This document shows positions 8,704 through 17,747 of a stretch of 64,000 bases of DNA, in pieces. This stretch comes from CBDBBY01 sp965203215 (GTDB lineage Bacteria; Pseudomonadota; Alphaproteobacteria; Rhodobacterales; Rhodobacteraceae): assembly GCA_965203215.1 (NCBI GenBank), contig CBDBBY010000001.1, forward strand, positions 2,294,001 to 2,358,000, read 5' to 3'. The notes under the pieces were generated by a model that was not told the origin of the DNA, made no database searches, and saw only the letters and a list, made by a program, of their open reading frames with translations. Numbering within the stretch: the stretch's first letter is position 1; every line of letters begins with the position of its first letter. A program made the position numbers and the translations under genes.

Positions 8704-9888
8704 TCAGTTTAGGCGGAAAGTCACGCGGACAATTTTGCCGTCCCGGTCGTTTAGGATTTCCGGCTCGGTATCGTTGAAAGCCAGCATCGCGCGCCGCATC
8801 ACCGGCCAGCCGCGGCCTCGGCGTTCCATTAGACCGGCGACCACCATGGCGTGGGCCATCGATTCGTTGCGCGAACGCGGTCTGCTGCCGGCGCGAACAC
8901 TTTCGACGGTCATGTGGTTGGGCAACGCACCCGGACTCGTGACCGATATCCGATCAGCAAAAACCTCAAGCAGCACTGGAGACCCGGTGATCGCGTAATC
9001 GCGATGAACGACCGCGTTCACGAGCGCCTCGCGAAGCACCGATTCAGGGATCAACGGTCGATCCTCTCGAAACAAGCCTCGGTAGGTTTCCGTTCGCCCC
9101 AAGCTGGCCGCCCAAGTGAGCGCCCCGCGCACCTGATCCTCAATCCGGCCTGTCCGCTCGTCGGCGAGAATGACGTCCGCACCGGCGTCGCGCCCTGCAT
9201 AAGCGGAGCATCGGATCGAGAAATTGCTCATCTGCCGATGCCACTGCGATGTCTTGCCGAAGACCATTAGGCCGTAGAGAGTTGGATAAAGCGCCTCATC
9301 GGCCACGGCAAGAACGCCGGCGTTCCGCAGATCGTCTTCCTGGGCGGGCTGCGGTTCTTCATGCGTTTCCAACCCCTGCGTCTCCAGGAACAACCGGAAC
9401 GCGTTCACATCGATATCGCTTGCATTCGTCCAGTTTACCGTCTGCTCCTCGGTGAACACGAAACCAAAGGCATTGAACAATTCCTGAAGCTCGGCGGGAG
9501 ACGGCTCCACGCTGCTCCGCTCGCGACGGATGTAAAAGCGCCCTCGGTAGCTAAGAGGTTCCGGGCCTCGGATGCGGGGCACCTCGATCCAATGTATCCA
9601 GCCGTTCTCGGTTTCGTGCCGTCCATAGCGCGCTCCGACCGGCGCGCTGCATCCGGTCTGCAAAAAGCTTGTCAATCGCTCATGCACCTCGTGCGGATCC
9701 TCGTTCAACCCGACGATGCGTCCTGCGTCGTCGATTCCGAGGACGATCAGGCCTCCTTCGCAGTTCGCAAATGCGCAAATCGCCCTGCCGATAACGGGCG
9801 CGGATCGATTGTTTCCGAATTCCCGTTTGAATTCGGTGGTTCGATCTTCGCCCGCATCTATGCGTTGCAGTATGTTCGTCCATTCCAT
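8704..9888 (-). CDS. Schlafen AlbA_2 domain protein with RecG-like ATP-binding C-terminus
   Basis: This 394-aa protein begins MEWTNILQRIDAGEDRTTEF. Residues about 15-140 form an AlbA_2 (Schlafen-type) domain: TEFKREFG, then CEGGLIVLGIDDAGRIVGL. The C-terminal half resembles the GHKL-like region of AlbA_2/RecG-C proteins: LREALVNAVVHRDYAITGSP, IEVF-like VLLEVFADRISVTSPG and NESMAHAMVVAGLMERRGRG. Family members are putative nucleic-acid regulators or nucleases, many in defence islands. It starts only 9 nt after the stop of the TrlF-like gene, so the two are almost certainly co-transcribed and probably act together. The specific activity is not known from sequence. Confidence 0.85.
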   Translation of the reverse strand: MEWTNILQRIDAGEDRTTEFKREFGNNRSAPVIGRAICAFANCEGGLIVLGIDDAGRIVGLNEDPHEVHERLTSFLQTGCSAPVGARYGRHETENGWIHWIEVPRIRGPEPLSYRGRFYIRRERSSVEPSPAELQELFNAFGFVFTEEQTVNWTNASDIDVNAFRLFLETQGLETHEEPQPAQEDDLRNAGVLAVADEALYPTLYGLMVFGKTSQWHRQMSNFSIRCSAYAGRDAGADVILADERTGRIEDQVRGALTWAASLGRTETYRGLFREDRPLIPESVLREALVNAVVHRDYAITGSPVLLEVFADRISVTSPGALPNHMTVESVRAGSRPRSRNESMAHAMVVAGLMERRGRGWPVMRRAMLAFNDTEPEILNDRDGKIVRVTFRLN

Positions 9889-9897
9889 CGAGAGACC

Positions 9898-12663
9898 TCA
9901 GAATCCATATTTTTGCCGTCGAAGACGGAACGCTTCCTCTCCGCCGTCCACTGTGCGCACGATGGCCTCGCGAACCGCCGGCTCTTCAATTGCGCCGACG
10001 CACGCCGCCCATCCGCGACGAGCCGTCGCGTCGAGTTGAATCACCATGTCGGCGTCTCCGTTCACGACGATGTTCGCGTTGTGCGTCGCCACGATCACTT
10101 GGCGACGTCCGCGCAGTTTTTTCAGCGCCGGCAGTACCGTGTCGAACAGAAACCGGTTGTCGAGCTCGTCTTCCGGCTGGTCGATGACAAGGGGGCGATC
10201 ATCTGCTGTTTCCAGCAGCAGGGAGAGCAGGACGCTGACCCTTTGGCCGCCGGACAACTCGTCGACCCGCCGATAGGCGCCGTCATCCATTCGCATTTCA
10301 AGGACATAGGTGTCGGGGCAATGAAGCGCGGCCAGCTCGCGCTCCTTTGATCGGGTGATGCATTCCGCAAACGTCACTTGAACGGCCTCGCTCATTCCGA
10401 CTTTGTCCAACGAGCGAGATTTGAGGTTCTCAATCAGTGTGTCGGGCGATGGCTTCTTGTCGGAATGCATCCCGCTCCACCATCGCGTAATGCCCCTTTG
10501 TCGGAGGGTTTCCAGAAACTGTTCAAGCGGTCTGGAATCGCCGTTGTCCACTCGCCGCACTCGAATCCAGTCTCCGAATTCTTCTATGATTTTTTCGACA
10601 ACGCGCCCGAACGCCTTCCGCTGCTCAAAGACGACGCCATGTCGTTCCTCTCGAAGGTCGGCGAACATCTTTTCGGTCTTGGCAAGTCGATCCTCTACCC
10701 GTTCAAGCTCCGATTCATAGCTGGAAAGCAAGGACGCCCGCCGGTGGAGATCCTGCACTTCCTTGAGCCTTGCGGCATCGAGTCCGCGGGCGGCGAGTGC
10801 GCGTTCGATCGCCGTGCGAAGTTCGGCTTCCTTCTTCTTCAAGACTTCGACAGCAGCGTCGGCGACAACGCCCCATGCCTTCGCCTCGCACTCGGCGTCC
10901 CTGAGAGAAGCCTCTATTCGCGCTCGACGCCCATTCAAGTCCAGATCTTCGGAACCGTGTCCCATGGAAGCCAATTTCTCGGCCAGCGATCCTTCAATCT
11001 GATGGATATCGACCGCTGCGACCGCCTCCCGGATCGACTGCGCGACGGATTCGGCGGCGCGGTTCGACTCCGTCCAGATCTGTCGGTCCCGGCCAGCCTG
11101 TTGCAGCGCTTTCACGCCGGTCTCGGAAAAAAACGCCAACTCTCTTTTCGCCGCTCTGGCGCGCTCGCACGCCTGTTCCATGTCGGCGTGCTGCTCGTCG
11201 AACTTGCGAAGTTGCCGAACGCAATCGGACAACTGCGCCTCAAGATCCCGCATGCGATCATCGCGGCCTTTGATATTTCCGGTTTCCGAAGGAACCAGCC
11301 GGGCGAGGACGTCTTCGACGGCCGCGTTTTCCTGGGAAAGGCGCTGAAGTTCGTTCTGAGCGAAAAATTGCGCGGGCCATCTTTCGTCGAACGGCGCAGC
11401 ATGGTTCGTGCCCGGGCAATCGAGATCGATGCCGAGAGTTCCGGCGCCGAACACGTTCCGGCCTCGAGCCTCGACCTGCCCGCGAATCGTCTCGTTGACG
11501 GGCAAAGCCGCGCCGACATGAAGGCGCAGGCCGTCGACCAAGGTACTCTTGCCGGTCATGCTGCCGCCGATGATGCAAGTCAGGTCGGGGCTGAAGCGAA
11601 ACCGGGTATTCCGTGGTTTCCCATCTTCCATTCCTCCGAAGAACGAGCCACCGCCGCATATTTTGACCTCCTTCAGCCAAGGGTGCTCGTTCACTTGGAC
11701 GTCCGGCGGGTTGTCGATTTCCCGAAGCGCGCCGCTCGCGTCCTTCTCGAAACCGATGCGCATCCGGGAATCGCTCGCGATGAACGCTTGGCGCAAAGCT
11801 TCAACGCGCGGGCTCGCAAGCTTGATCCACGTATGTCGATGACCGATGTCATCCTGTTTGCAAGCATCGCTCGCGTGAAAGAACGCTTGACGATGTTTAC
11901 GCATGGCGGCGCGCAACCAAGAGCAGTTCCGCAGCAGATCTTCAGGAAGTTTGCCTTCACCGAGTTCAAGTCCGGAGATTTCCTCATGAGGAAAGGACTT
12001 GCGGACCTTCGCCTGATGAGCGCCGAGCAAACCTTTTCCAGAATCGGCATGAGGCGCCAGAATCAGGTAACTCCACTCCCGGGCATCATCGCCGCCGACT
12101 GCGCATTCGCTTTTCCGAAACTTTCGCAATTTCCGAAAACATTCATCCGCGCGCAGTTCCGATGGCCGCAGTTCGTTATTTTTCCATGGTTCGGCGCCGT
12201 TCATGGCGAGATCGAACGCTTTCAAATAGCGTTCTCGCCCTATCTCGGGATCGAACAAAAAAAGAAGATGCAGAGCAGACTTTCCCTCCCGAAAGGACGG
12301 TTCGAATCCGGGAAACACGGCGTATATTTTTTCGCGGAATGGAACGCCGTCGTCATCGGTCCCATCGTTCCACTCCTCGACGATGCGCCAGACTGCGCTC
12401 GTGTCCGAGCCGCCCCCCGCGCGCGGCGAATGCGGCGTTAGCCCGACAACCTGCACGCCTCGGTCCACGGCAGACCGGAGAAAGCGCCGAGCGTAATCCG
12501 TCAGCGTCAGCGGCTCCGCCGGATCGCCGGCCAAATCCGCGGGCATCGTCACTTTGCCGCCTGGATGATCGTCGATAGTATGGACCTGCAGATCGGCCTT
12601 GAACCAGCGAGCGCCGGGAACTTCGTCACGCCACTTTTCAATGGCCTGCCGCTCGAAGGTCAT
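9898..12663 (-). CDS. TrlF-like PHP-domain SMC-type ATPase
   Basis: The start is ATG 12663 (MTFERQAIEKW), preceded by AAGGATAAGG. The 921-aa product has an N-terminal PHP-like metal site (ADLQVHT, about residues 23-29, with further histidines THS/PHS near 76-79 and H205). An SMC/Rad50-type ATPase follows, with Walker A GGSMTGKST at about 366-374, a long charged coiled-coil at about 480-750, signature ELSGGQ at about 802, Walker B PLVIDQPEDE at about 824-833 and H-loop VATH ending at 861. The TrlF family combines a phosphoesterase domain with a DNA-sensing SMC-like ATPase. Being first in a tight operon with an AlbA_2 protein, and sitting among decayed restriction and toxin genes, it is probably anti-phage; that role is inferred. 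Confidence 0.85.
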   Translation of the reverse strand: MTFERQAIEKWRDEVPGARWFKADLQVHTIDDHPGGKVTMPADLAGDPAEPLTLTDYARRFLRSAVDRGVQVVGLTPHSPRAGGGSDTSAVWRIVEEWNDGTDDDGVPFREKIYAVFPGFEPSFREGKSALHLLFLFDPEIGRERYLKAFDLAMNGAEPWKNNELRPSELRADECFRKLRKFRKSECAVGGDDAREWSYLILAPHADSGKGLLGAHQAKVRKSFPHEEISGLELGEGKLPEDLLRNCSWLRAAMRKHRQAFFHASDACKQDDIGHRHTWIKLASPRVEALRQAFIASDSRMRIGFEKDASGALREIDNPPDVQVNEHPWLKEVKICGGGSFFGGMEDGKPRNTRFRFSPDLTCIIGGSMTGKSTLVDGLRLHVGAALPVNETIRGQVEARGRNVFGAGTLGIDLDCPGTNHAAPFDERWPAQFFAQNELQRLSQENAAVEDVLARLVPSETGNIKGRDDRMRDLEAQLSDCVRQLRKFDEQHADMEQACERARAAKRELAFFSETGVKALQQAGRDRQIWTESNRAAESVAQSIREAVAAVDIHQIEGSLAEKLASMGHGSEDLDLNGRRARIEASLRDAECEAKAWGVVADAAVEVLKKKEAELRTAIERALAARGLDAARLKEVQDLHRRASLLSSYESELERVEDRLAKTEKMFADLREERHGVVFEQRKAFGRVVEKIIEEFGDWIRVRRVDNGDSRPLEQFLETLRQRGITRWWSGMHSDKKPSPDTLIENLKSRSLDKVGMSEAVQVTFAECITRSKERELAALHCPDTYVLEMRMDDGAYRRVDELSGGQRVSVLLSLLLETADDRPLVIDQPEDELDNRFLFDTVLPALKKLRGRRQVIVATHNANIVVNGDADMVIQLDATARRGWAACVGAIEEPAVREAIVRTVDGGEEAFRLRRQKYGF

Positions 12664-12835
12664 CGGCCTTATCCTTTCGTTTCCCCGCGCGACATCCATT
12701 CCGGCCCCTCGATCCGGAACCGTGCTTCCCCGTCCGGCAAGAAGCACCGGGAAGATACGGGAAACGTATTCATGGAGGTCGATCCGTACCACGACACTGG
12801 CGTTCCATCAACGTCGCGTCTGAGTTCACCCATTG

Positions 12836-12955
12836 ATGTGGCTCCGCCTTGACGCCGGGGCGGCTGATCCCCCAAGCTGCGTCCAGTTGAAAATCCACGC
12901 CCGGAGGGTTCCGGGATGCAAGCAATCGGAATTCACGGGGCGTTTGCAAGCGGCG
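12836..12955 (+). repeat. ~140-bp dispersed repeat T, copy C
   Basis: This matches copies A and B up to the GCAAGCG block. It then passes directly into the coding sequence of the first membrane coiled-coil gene copy, so the repeat supplies an ATG (12916) in frame with that truncated gene. Confidence 0.65.
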
Positions 12956-13302
12956 TGGATCCCAAGACTGCTGAGGCGAAAAAAATTGTCGAGACAGCAG
13001 TTGAAAGCTCAGTCGAGACGGCGGTGCGATCCTTGGGGATTGCCAACCAATCTAGACAGCAAGAAACCACGCAAATTCCCGCATCGAAGGAAAGCATCGG
13101 CTGGACAGGCATCATCGCTATCGCCGCAGTGGTCGGCATTCAACTGGGAGCGATCTATTGGCTGAACAATAGCATCCGCAATAACAAGCGGGCTGGATTC
13201 GAGAGCGCAAGTGAGGAACATTCACCAAGATGCGAGGGCAGCTTTGATTCTCAAATCTGCCTCAGCGCGCACTCGCGCTCATCGGCCCTTTCCACAATGT
13301 AG
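12916..13302 (+). pseudogene. Membrane-anchored coiled-coil protein, copy 1 (chimeric, truncated)
   Basis: The core (about 12946-13210) reads DPKTAEAKKIVETAV, then SLGIANQSRQQE, PASKESIGWTGIIAIAAVVG and IQLGAIYWLNNSIRNN. It matches the intact copy at 16285-16806 from the middle of its N-terminal region through the single transmembrane segment. The native N-terminus is replaced by repeat T sequence (MQAIGIHGAFASG). The C-terminal coiled coil is lost after GFESASEEH, where a frameshift runs into unrelated sequence and the end of the convergent AAA pseudogene. It is expressed only if the repeat supplies a start signal. Confidence 0.6.
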
Positions 13303-14469
13303 TTCATCAGGCTGGGAATCCCGGCCTCGCACGAAACTTCGTGCCCGATCGAACTCCAGACCAGGCCGAAATCCCGAAGCTCATCTTCGAACCATGCCGC
13401 CGGATCAATCCCGCCGCGCTCCTTCGCGAGCATTTTCAATCCCGCATCAATGCTTCGCGAGACGACGGCTTCGAACGCGCCGGCGGAAATCGATCCCGTT
13501 TGCTGAGACACGAAGCGCCGCGCGACGGCTTCAGCCACGGGCAGGACGCCCGTCCGCCCGCCGAAGTTCCCGATATCGGCGGTCATAATAGTTGTTCGTC
13601 GCAACTTTGAATTCCTTCAAAGCTTGCTTCAGGATTGCATCGCCGATTTCGTTGCCGCTTCCCAGCTTGTCGGGCTCCTCTACAGCGGCCCCGTGCAGCG
13701 CGGCCCCGACAACCTGAAGGAAATAGGGATAGCATTGCGCCTCATTGACCGCCTTGTCCAAGGTATCGGCCTCGATGCCGTAGCCCATCCGCTCCAAGGG
13801 AATCCGGAGGGCCTCGCGTGCCGCCGCCTCGTCGAGGAGCCCAATGCCGATTCTTCTTAAACGACCCCAAAATGTAGCTTCGATTCTGTTCAAGCGCGCC
13901 GAAATGTTCGGGGTTCCGGCAAGAATCAGCAGCAGCGGCCGACCATCGCCGGCAAGCGTCTGCACATCATTCAAGAATGCGCGAGCCGAGTCGGCGTAGT
14001 GATCCAGCGTATGCGCCTCGTCAATCAGAATTGCCAAGCCATTATCGGAACACCTCTTTTCCAAGACAGGTCCCAGCAATCTCTTGGCGGCCTCCGGGCG
14101 CGAATAGCTTATTCCCGATCCGAGCAAATTCATGCCGGCCGAGAACCCTTCGTCGGCGAGAGCCGAATTTACTCTTGAATCCGCGAGCGCGCCGACAAGA
14201 TCTTGATATGATTCGAAGCTTTTTTGATTCAATACTGCGCATTCGATTTTGCTGTAGCGTTCACGAACCTGCGTCTGCGCCCATCGGAGCAGCACTGTCT
14301 TGCCGTTGCCGCGCGGACCGATCAAGGCGATGTTTTCCGTCGTTTTCAGGCCCGCTTCCAGATTGTCGAGTGCCGACTCAATCCTGTTTTTTTCTTTTTC
14401 ACGCCCGGCCAAATACGGAGGGCTAATTCCTGCGCCGGGTGTAAACCTTGAGTCGCGGGGCTTGTTCAT
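13251..14469 (-). pseudogene. AAA ATPase (ATP-binding), one-base frameshift
   Basis: It starts at ATG 14469 (MNKPRDSRFTPGAGISPPYL). Walker A is LIGPRGNGKT, Walker B is GLAILIDEAHT and sensor-1-like LLLILAGTPN follows. The protein aligns along its length with the intact paralogue at 30089-31312. After RYRELRRADG the frame breaks at a CCC run near 13549-13551: a one-base gain converts DG-VLPVAEAVARRF into a short tail and stop at 13531. The native C-terminus continues in another frame to EAGIPSLMNYIVE and ends at 13251. An MCM/Cdc6-like single-protein ATPase of unknown function. Confidence 0.75.
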
Positions 14470-14559
14470 GCTCGGCCGTACATTCGCTCCAGTCTGGTGC
14501 GCGGACAATGCCATGAATTTCGGATTGCTCCAACCAGCCAGCCGGAAGCGGTTGCGGTC

Positions 14560-14960
14560 CATTTTCTTTGGTCATGCGGCCGCGAGGCGACAAGCCCTCC
14601 GATCAAGGAAGTCGGACCGGCGTCTGTTTTCCAGGCAGGATTTGATGGCGAGCACGGCTTTGGCGCCCGCTTTCGACCAAAGGCGCCCCGCTCCTTTGAA
14701 CCGGTTCCCGACGAAGCGCTTGCAGACGCTTTCCACGATGCCGGATCCGGCCGGCAGGCCGCGACGGCTTCGGACCGGCCGCAAAGCTGAAGGGCCAAGG
14801 AACTCAAGATCCGCGACGCTGAAGGGGCGGTCGTCATCAAGTTGGCGTACGGAGAAAGGCCGGAAACGCCGCGCATCCCCTGCCATCTCGAGGTGGACGA
14901 ATGTGACTGGAAACTGTCGGTCGTCCACGAGTGGCTGCGATGGAAACGGGCAGCCAATTC
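14560..14960 (-). pseudogene. ISKra4-family transposase, C-terminal remnant
   Basis: The minus strand reads RSRRGLPAGSGIVESVCKRF, then VGNRFKGAGRLWSKAGAKAV and LENRRRSDFLD. This is the typical ISKra4 C-terminal block (G-L-P-x-GSG-V-V-E-x-x-C-K, then the WSKAGA segment). Upstream transposase sequence is degraded. It is the longest of at least six ISKra4 relics in the window and shows which element the small MITE-like copies derive from. Confidence 0.7.
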
Positions 14961-15055
14961 AAAAGAGCCGGGCGCCGCTGGCCGGAGCCAACGCTCTGCT
15001 CGCCGTCAGCGGATTTCATCTTGAGTTCCTGCCGCCCTATTCCTACCATCCAAGC

Positions 15056-15532
15056 ATGACCGATACTTCTTCGACTGATTCGCTTGTAGAAAGCGGCATG
15101 GATCCCAAGATTGCCGAGGCGATTAAGAAATTTGTCGAGACGGCTGTCAAAAGCTCAGTCGAGACGGCGGTGTGATCTTTGGGGATTGCCGACCAATCTC
15201 GACAGCAGGAAACCGCGCGACTTCCTGCATCGAAGGAAAGCATCGGCTGGACAGGCATCATCGCTATCGCCGCAGCATTCAGCATTCAATTGGGAGCAAT
15301 CTATTGGCTGAACAATAGCATCCGCAGTGACATGCGTGCTGGATTCGAGAGTGTGAATGAGGAATTCGGAAGAGTGCGCGATGAGATCAGTGACCTCCGC
15401 AACCATACGCTCGCCGAAATCGGCAGCATCCGCGCCGAAATCGGTCTGCTCCGCTCCGAAGTCGGCGAGCTTGGCGAGCGGATGACCCGTTCTGAGATAC
15501 TTTTCCAAAATTTGCTGTCCTCAGCTCCGTGA
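15056..15532 (+). pseudogene. Membrane-anchored coiled-coil protein, copy 2 (nonsense mutation)
   Basis: From ATG 15056 (MTDTSSTDSLVESGMDPKIA) the frame reads to a TGA at 15173-15175. Copy 1 has CGA at this position, so one C-to-T change created the stop. The same frame continues as LGIADQSRQQETARLPASKE, a transmembrane segment (SIGWTGIIAIAAAFSIQLGA) and a coiled coil (EEFGRVRDEISDLRN, GSIRAEIGLLRSEVGELGER) to 15532. The coiled coil has three 7-residue units against seven in copy 3. Without readthrough only a 39-aa peptide is made. Confidence 0.7.
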
Positions 15533-15780
15533 CGGTCGAGCCGAATCGGCCAAACAAATGACTGCATGCATCGCGTAGGGAAACTGGACGGCAGATCTGC
15601 TCCGCCGAAACGGATAGCTGCCGTTTTCGCTGCTTGTCTGACAAAAATTGGAACGCACGCCCATCCGCGGAATAGCAAGCTCGTGGACAGTTGCGCGTCT
15701 TGGCTCGACAGGTTTCGTCTGTCCAAGGAATCTTTGCCTGTTGGGTTCGCTTTGCAGGAAGTCCGGCGCTTGGAGGATTC
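15533..15780. repeat. Downstream half of a ~750-bp duplication (copy 2 side)
   Basis: This sequence closely follows 16804-17060: CTCCGTGACGG(T/C)CGAGCCG, then GCATGCATCGCGTAGGGAAA, CCCATCCGCGGAATAGCAAG and GACAGTTGCGCGTCTTGG. Together with the upstream gene it shows that gene copies 2 and 3 arose by duplication of gene plus about 250 bp of 3' flank. I see no supported gene in it. Confidence 0.65.
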
Positions 15781-16083
15781 CGCCGGGGCGGATTCTTCCG
15801 GCCGCGGATTCGAAGCCGACGGGCGCGCTTGGCGGATCGTCTCCGGCGGCGGTGCAGGGTCGAGGATCCGGACCTTGCCGGCCGATGTCCGGTACGGCTG
15901 CGAAGAAAGCGGATCGGCAGCGCTTGAGCGGTGCCTTCAGCTTGCCGGTCAAGCACGCTGTTTCGGCGAGCAGGCCGCTTTCCGCGCGCGATGGCCGGCG
16001 CCGGCCGCCGTCTTCAGGAAAGTCCGGCTTGGACGTGGCGCAAGCGTGCCGGAACTTGGCGGGCAGGCAAGCAGATTTCGTCC

Positions 16084-16236
16084 GGGTGCGTCCCATTTTT
16101 TGAGCGGACGGCAACGCGACAAACCCTCCAAACAAGACATTCAGCCCATCGATTGTTTTCGATAGCGTTGGCCCCCGCTTTCGACCAGCGGTGTCTCTCC
16201 TTCCTCATCGCAAAAAAAAAAAATTGGCATGCACCC
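16084..16236. mobile_element. MITE-like ISKra4 derivative 1
   Basis: About 153 bp is bounded by imperfect inverted ends (GGGTGCGTCCCATTTTTT on the left; an A12 run then TTGGCATGCACCC on the right). Inside, the minus strand reads RHRWSKAGANAI, then ENNRWAECLVWRVCRVAV, the last residues of an ISKra4 transposase. It lies just upstream of the third coiled-coil gene. Confidence 0.6.
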
Positions 16237-16284
16237 AAACACCGTTGTCTTGAATTCCCGCCGCCCTTCGCTTACCGTCCCATC

Positions 16285-16806
16285 ATGGCCAATACTCCTA
16301 CTTCGTCGATGGATCAGCTTGTAGCAAGCGGCATGGATCCCAAGGCTGCCGAGGCGATTATAAAACTTGTCGAGACGGCGGTGCGATCTTCGGGGGTTGC
16401 CGACCAGTCTCGACAGCGGGAAGCCGCGCGACTTCCTGCATCGAAGGAAAGCATCGGCTGGACAGGCATCATCGCTATCGCCGCAGTGATCGGCATTCAA
16501 TTGGGAGCAATCTATTGGCTAGACAATAACATGCAGGCTGGATTCGGAAGAGTGTATGAGGAATTCGGAAGAGTACGCGAAGAGATCAGTGACCTCCGCA
16601 ACCACACGTTCGCCGAACTCGGTGGCGTCCGCGCCGAACTCGGTGGCGTCCGCGCCGAACTCGGTAGCGTCCGCGCCGACGTCGGCGTGCTCCGATCCGA
16701 CGTCGGCGTGCTCCGATCCGACGTCGAGAGCCTCCAGGCTGAAGTCGGCGTGCTTGGCGGGCGGATGACCAACTTGGAAATGCTTTTCCAAGATCGGCTA
16801 CCCTAA
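16285..16806 (+). CDS. Small membrane-anchored coiled-coil protein, copy 3 (intact)
   Basis: The 173-aa product begins MANTPTSSMDQLVASGMDPK. A short cytoplasmic-looking N-terminus is followed by one transmembrane helix at about residues 58-79 (IGWTGIIAIAAVIGIQLGAI). The long C-terminal part starts FGRVYEEFGRVREEISDLRN and ends in seven 7-residue units (GGVRAEL, GGVRAEL, GSVRADV, GVLRSDV, GVLRSDV, ESLQAEV, GVLGGRM), so a heptad coiled coil. I do not recognise a named family. Two damaged relatives lie at 12.9 and 15.1 kb, sharing upstream sequence (CTTGA(A/G)TTCC(C/T)GCCGCCC) and 3' flank. This is the only complete copy. Confidence 0.7.
   Translation: MANTPTSSMDQLVASGMDPKAAEAIIKLVETAVRSSGVADQSRQREAARLPASKESIGWTGIIAIAAVIGIQLGAIYWLDNNMQAGFGRVYEEFGRVREEISDLRNHTFAELGGVRAELGGVRAELGSVRADVGVLRSDVGVLRSDVESLQAEVGVLGGRMTNLEMLFQDRLP
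16621..16767 (+). repeat. Seven 21-bp tandem units encoding heptads
   Basis: The units begin at 16621, 16642, 16663, 16684, 16705, 16726 and 16747. Units 1 and 2 are identical, as are 4 and 5, pointing to recent unit-wise duplication. The period equals one coiled-coil heptad, so copy-number change lengthens the coiled coil without frameshift. The related gene at 15.1 kb has only three units. Confidence 0.85.
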
Positions 16807-17060
16807 GCTCCGTGACGGCCGAGCCGAATCGGCCGAATAAATGACCGCATGCATCGCGTAGGGAAACTGGACAGCGGATCCGCTCCGCCGAAACGGGTTG
16901 CAGGCGATAGCTGCCTTTGCCACTGCGTATCTGAAAATAGCCAGGGCGCGACGGCCCATCCGCGGAATAGCAAGCTCGCGGACAGTTGCGCGTCTTGGCC
17001 CAACAGGTTTTGGGCTGCCCAAGGCAGTGTGCCCGCTTGATTCGCTTTGCGGGACAGTCG
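16804..17060. repeat. Downstream half of a ~750-bp duplication (copy 3 side)
   Basis: Counterpart of 15533-15780, with the same blocks in the same order. No supported gene; ORFs here on either strand look incidental. Confidence 0.65.
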
Positions 17061-17179
17061 GCGGTTCCGCCTTCTCAATCGGGCGCTTCCGCCTCAGCGT
17101 TTCCAGAGACCCCGCCGCCCGGCGTCGGAGAGGCTCGTTGCCGGGGCTTGATTTGTCTTTTCGGCGGCAGGTCCGAGGC

Positions 17180-17370
17180 GGGATGACGGGCTTGCGCTCT
17201 GATCGAGGCAAGCGATCCGGCGACGCCGCGGTTGGTTTGCGAGAAATTCCGTTGCGACGCCGCGGAAGTCCTGCGGGAATCGCTTGAGATTGCTTTGCCT
17301 GTTGCCGACGCCGAGAGTCCGGAGCGGCTGTGAAGCCTCCATGCCTGCAAATTGCGGAATGAGCATTGCT
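17180..17370 (-). repeat. Dispersed repeat related to 8395-8580
   Basis: It aligns with 8395-8580 through GGCTTGCGCTCTGATC and CATGCCTGCAAATTGCG. The minus-strand reading FPQDFRGVATEFLAN then ACLDQSA is a weak transposase-tail resemblance only. Confidence 0.45.
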
Positions 17371-17429
17371 GATCGCGGTGGATGCGATGACCGCTTCCTA
17401 TCGAAAGCAATTTGCAGAACATCCAGACG

Positions 17430-17747
17430 GCAGTCGAAGGCGCCCCGGCCCTCGCGTCCGGCGAAGCGCCATCATCGGCAGCGGCAAAGTCGGCGGGGGT
17501 GCTCGAGGCGACTGAAAACCCGGCATTCGCCAGCGGCATCTCCCGTCCTGCGGCCCGTCTTGCGCCGTCGAGCGAGTCTTCTCCAAGATCAAGCGCCTGT
17601 CCCGAAACACCGCCCCGCGAACATCCGGCGGATTCCGACGGAGCGCCGTCGAGCTGCGCCGCGAATTCAATCCCGAGAAATGCGCAAACGATCTTGCGAA
17701 CTCAGTCTGCGTCGCGATTTTTGCCTGGAACGCCCCGGGGAAATAGC
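17430..17747 (+). pseudogene. IS630-family transposase, C-terminal remnant
   Basis: In one frame the plus strand reads CAVERVFSKIKRLSRNTAPR, then RREFNPEKCANDLANSVC and stops at 17747. This matches the IS630 C-terminus (E-x-x-F-[A/S]-K-[L/I]-K, then [F/L]-x-P-E-[E/K]-C-A-N), as also seen at 39.3 kb (LKPEECANDFVDAGYAS). The upstream part is degraded into other frames. Confidence 0.6.

Noticed and set aside
12290..12320. GGTTCGAATCC resembling a tRNA T-loop
   Set aside because: No acceptor or anticodon stems around it; it lies inside the TrlF-like coding sequence.
10378..12441. 687-codon plus-strand frame opposite the TrlF-like gene
   Set aside because: The minus strand carries all ATPase motifs and a ribosome-binding site; the plus frame has no recognisable features.
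16621..16767. 21-bp tandem units as a CRISPR-like or VNTR regulatory array
   Set aside because: They are exactly in frame and encode coiled-coil heptads; no unique spacers.
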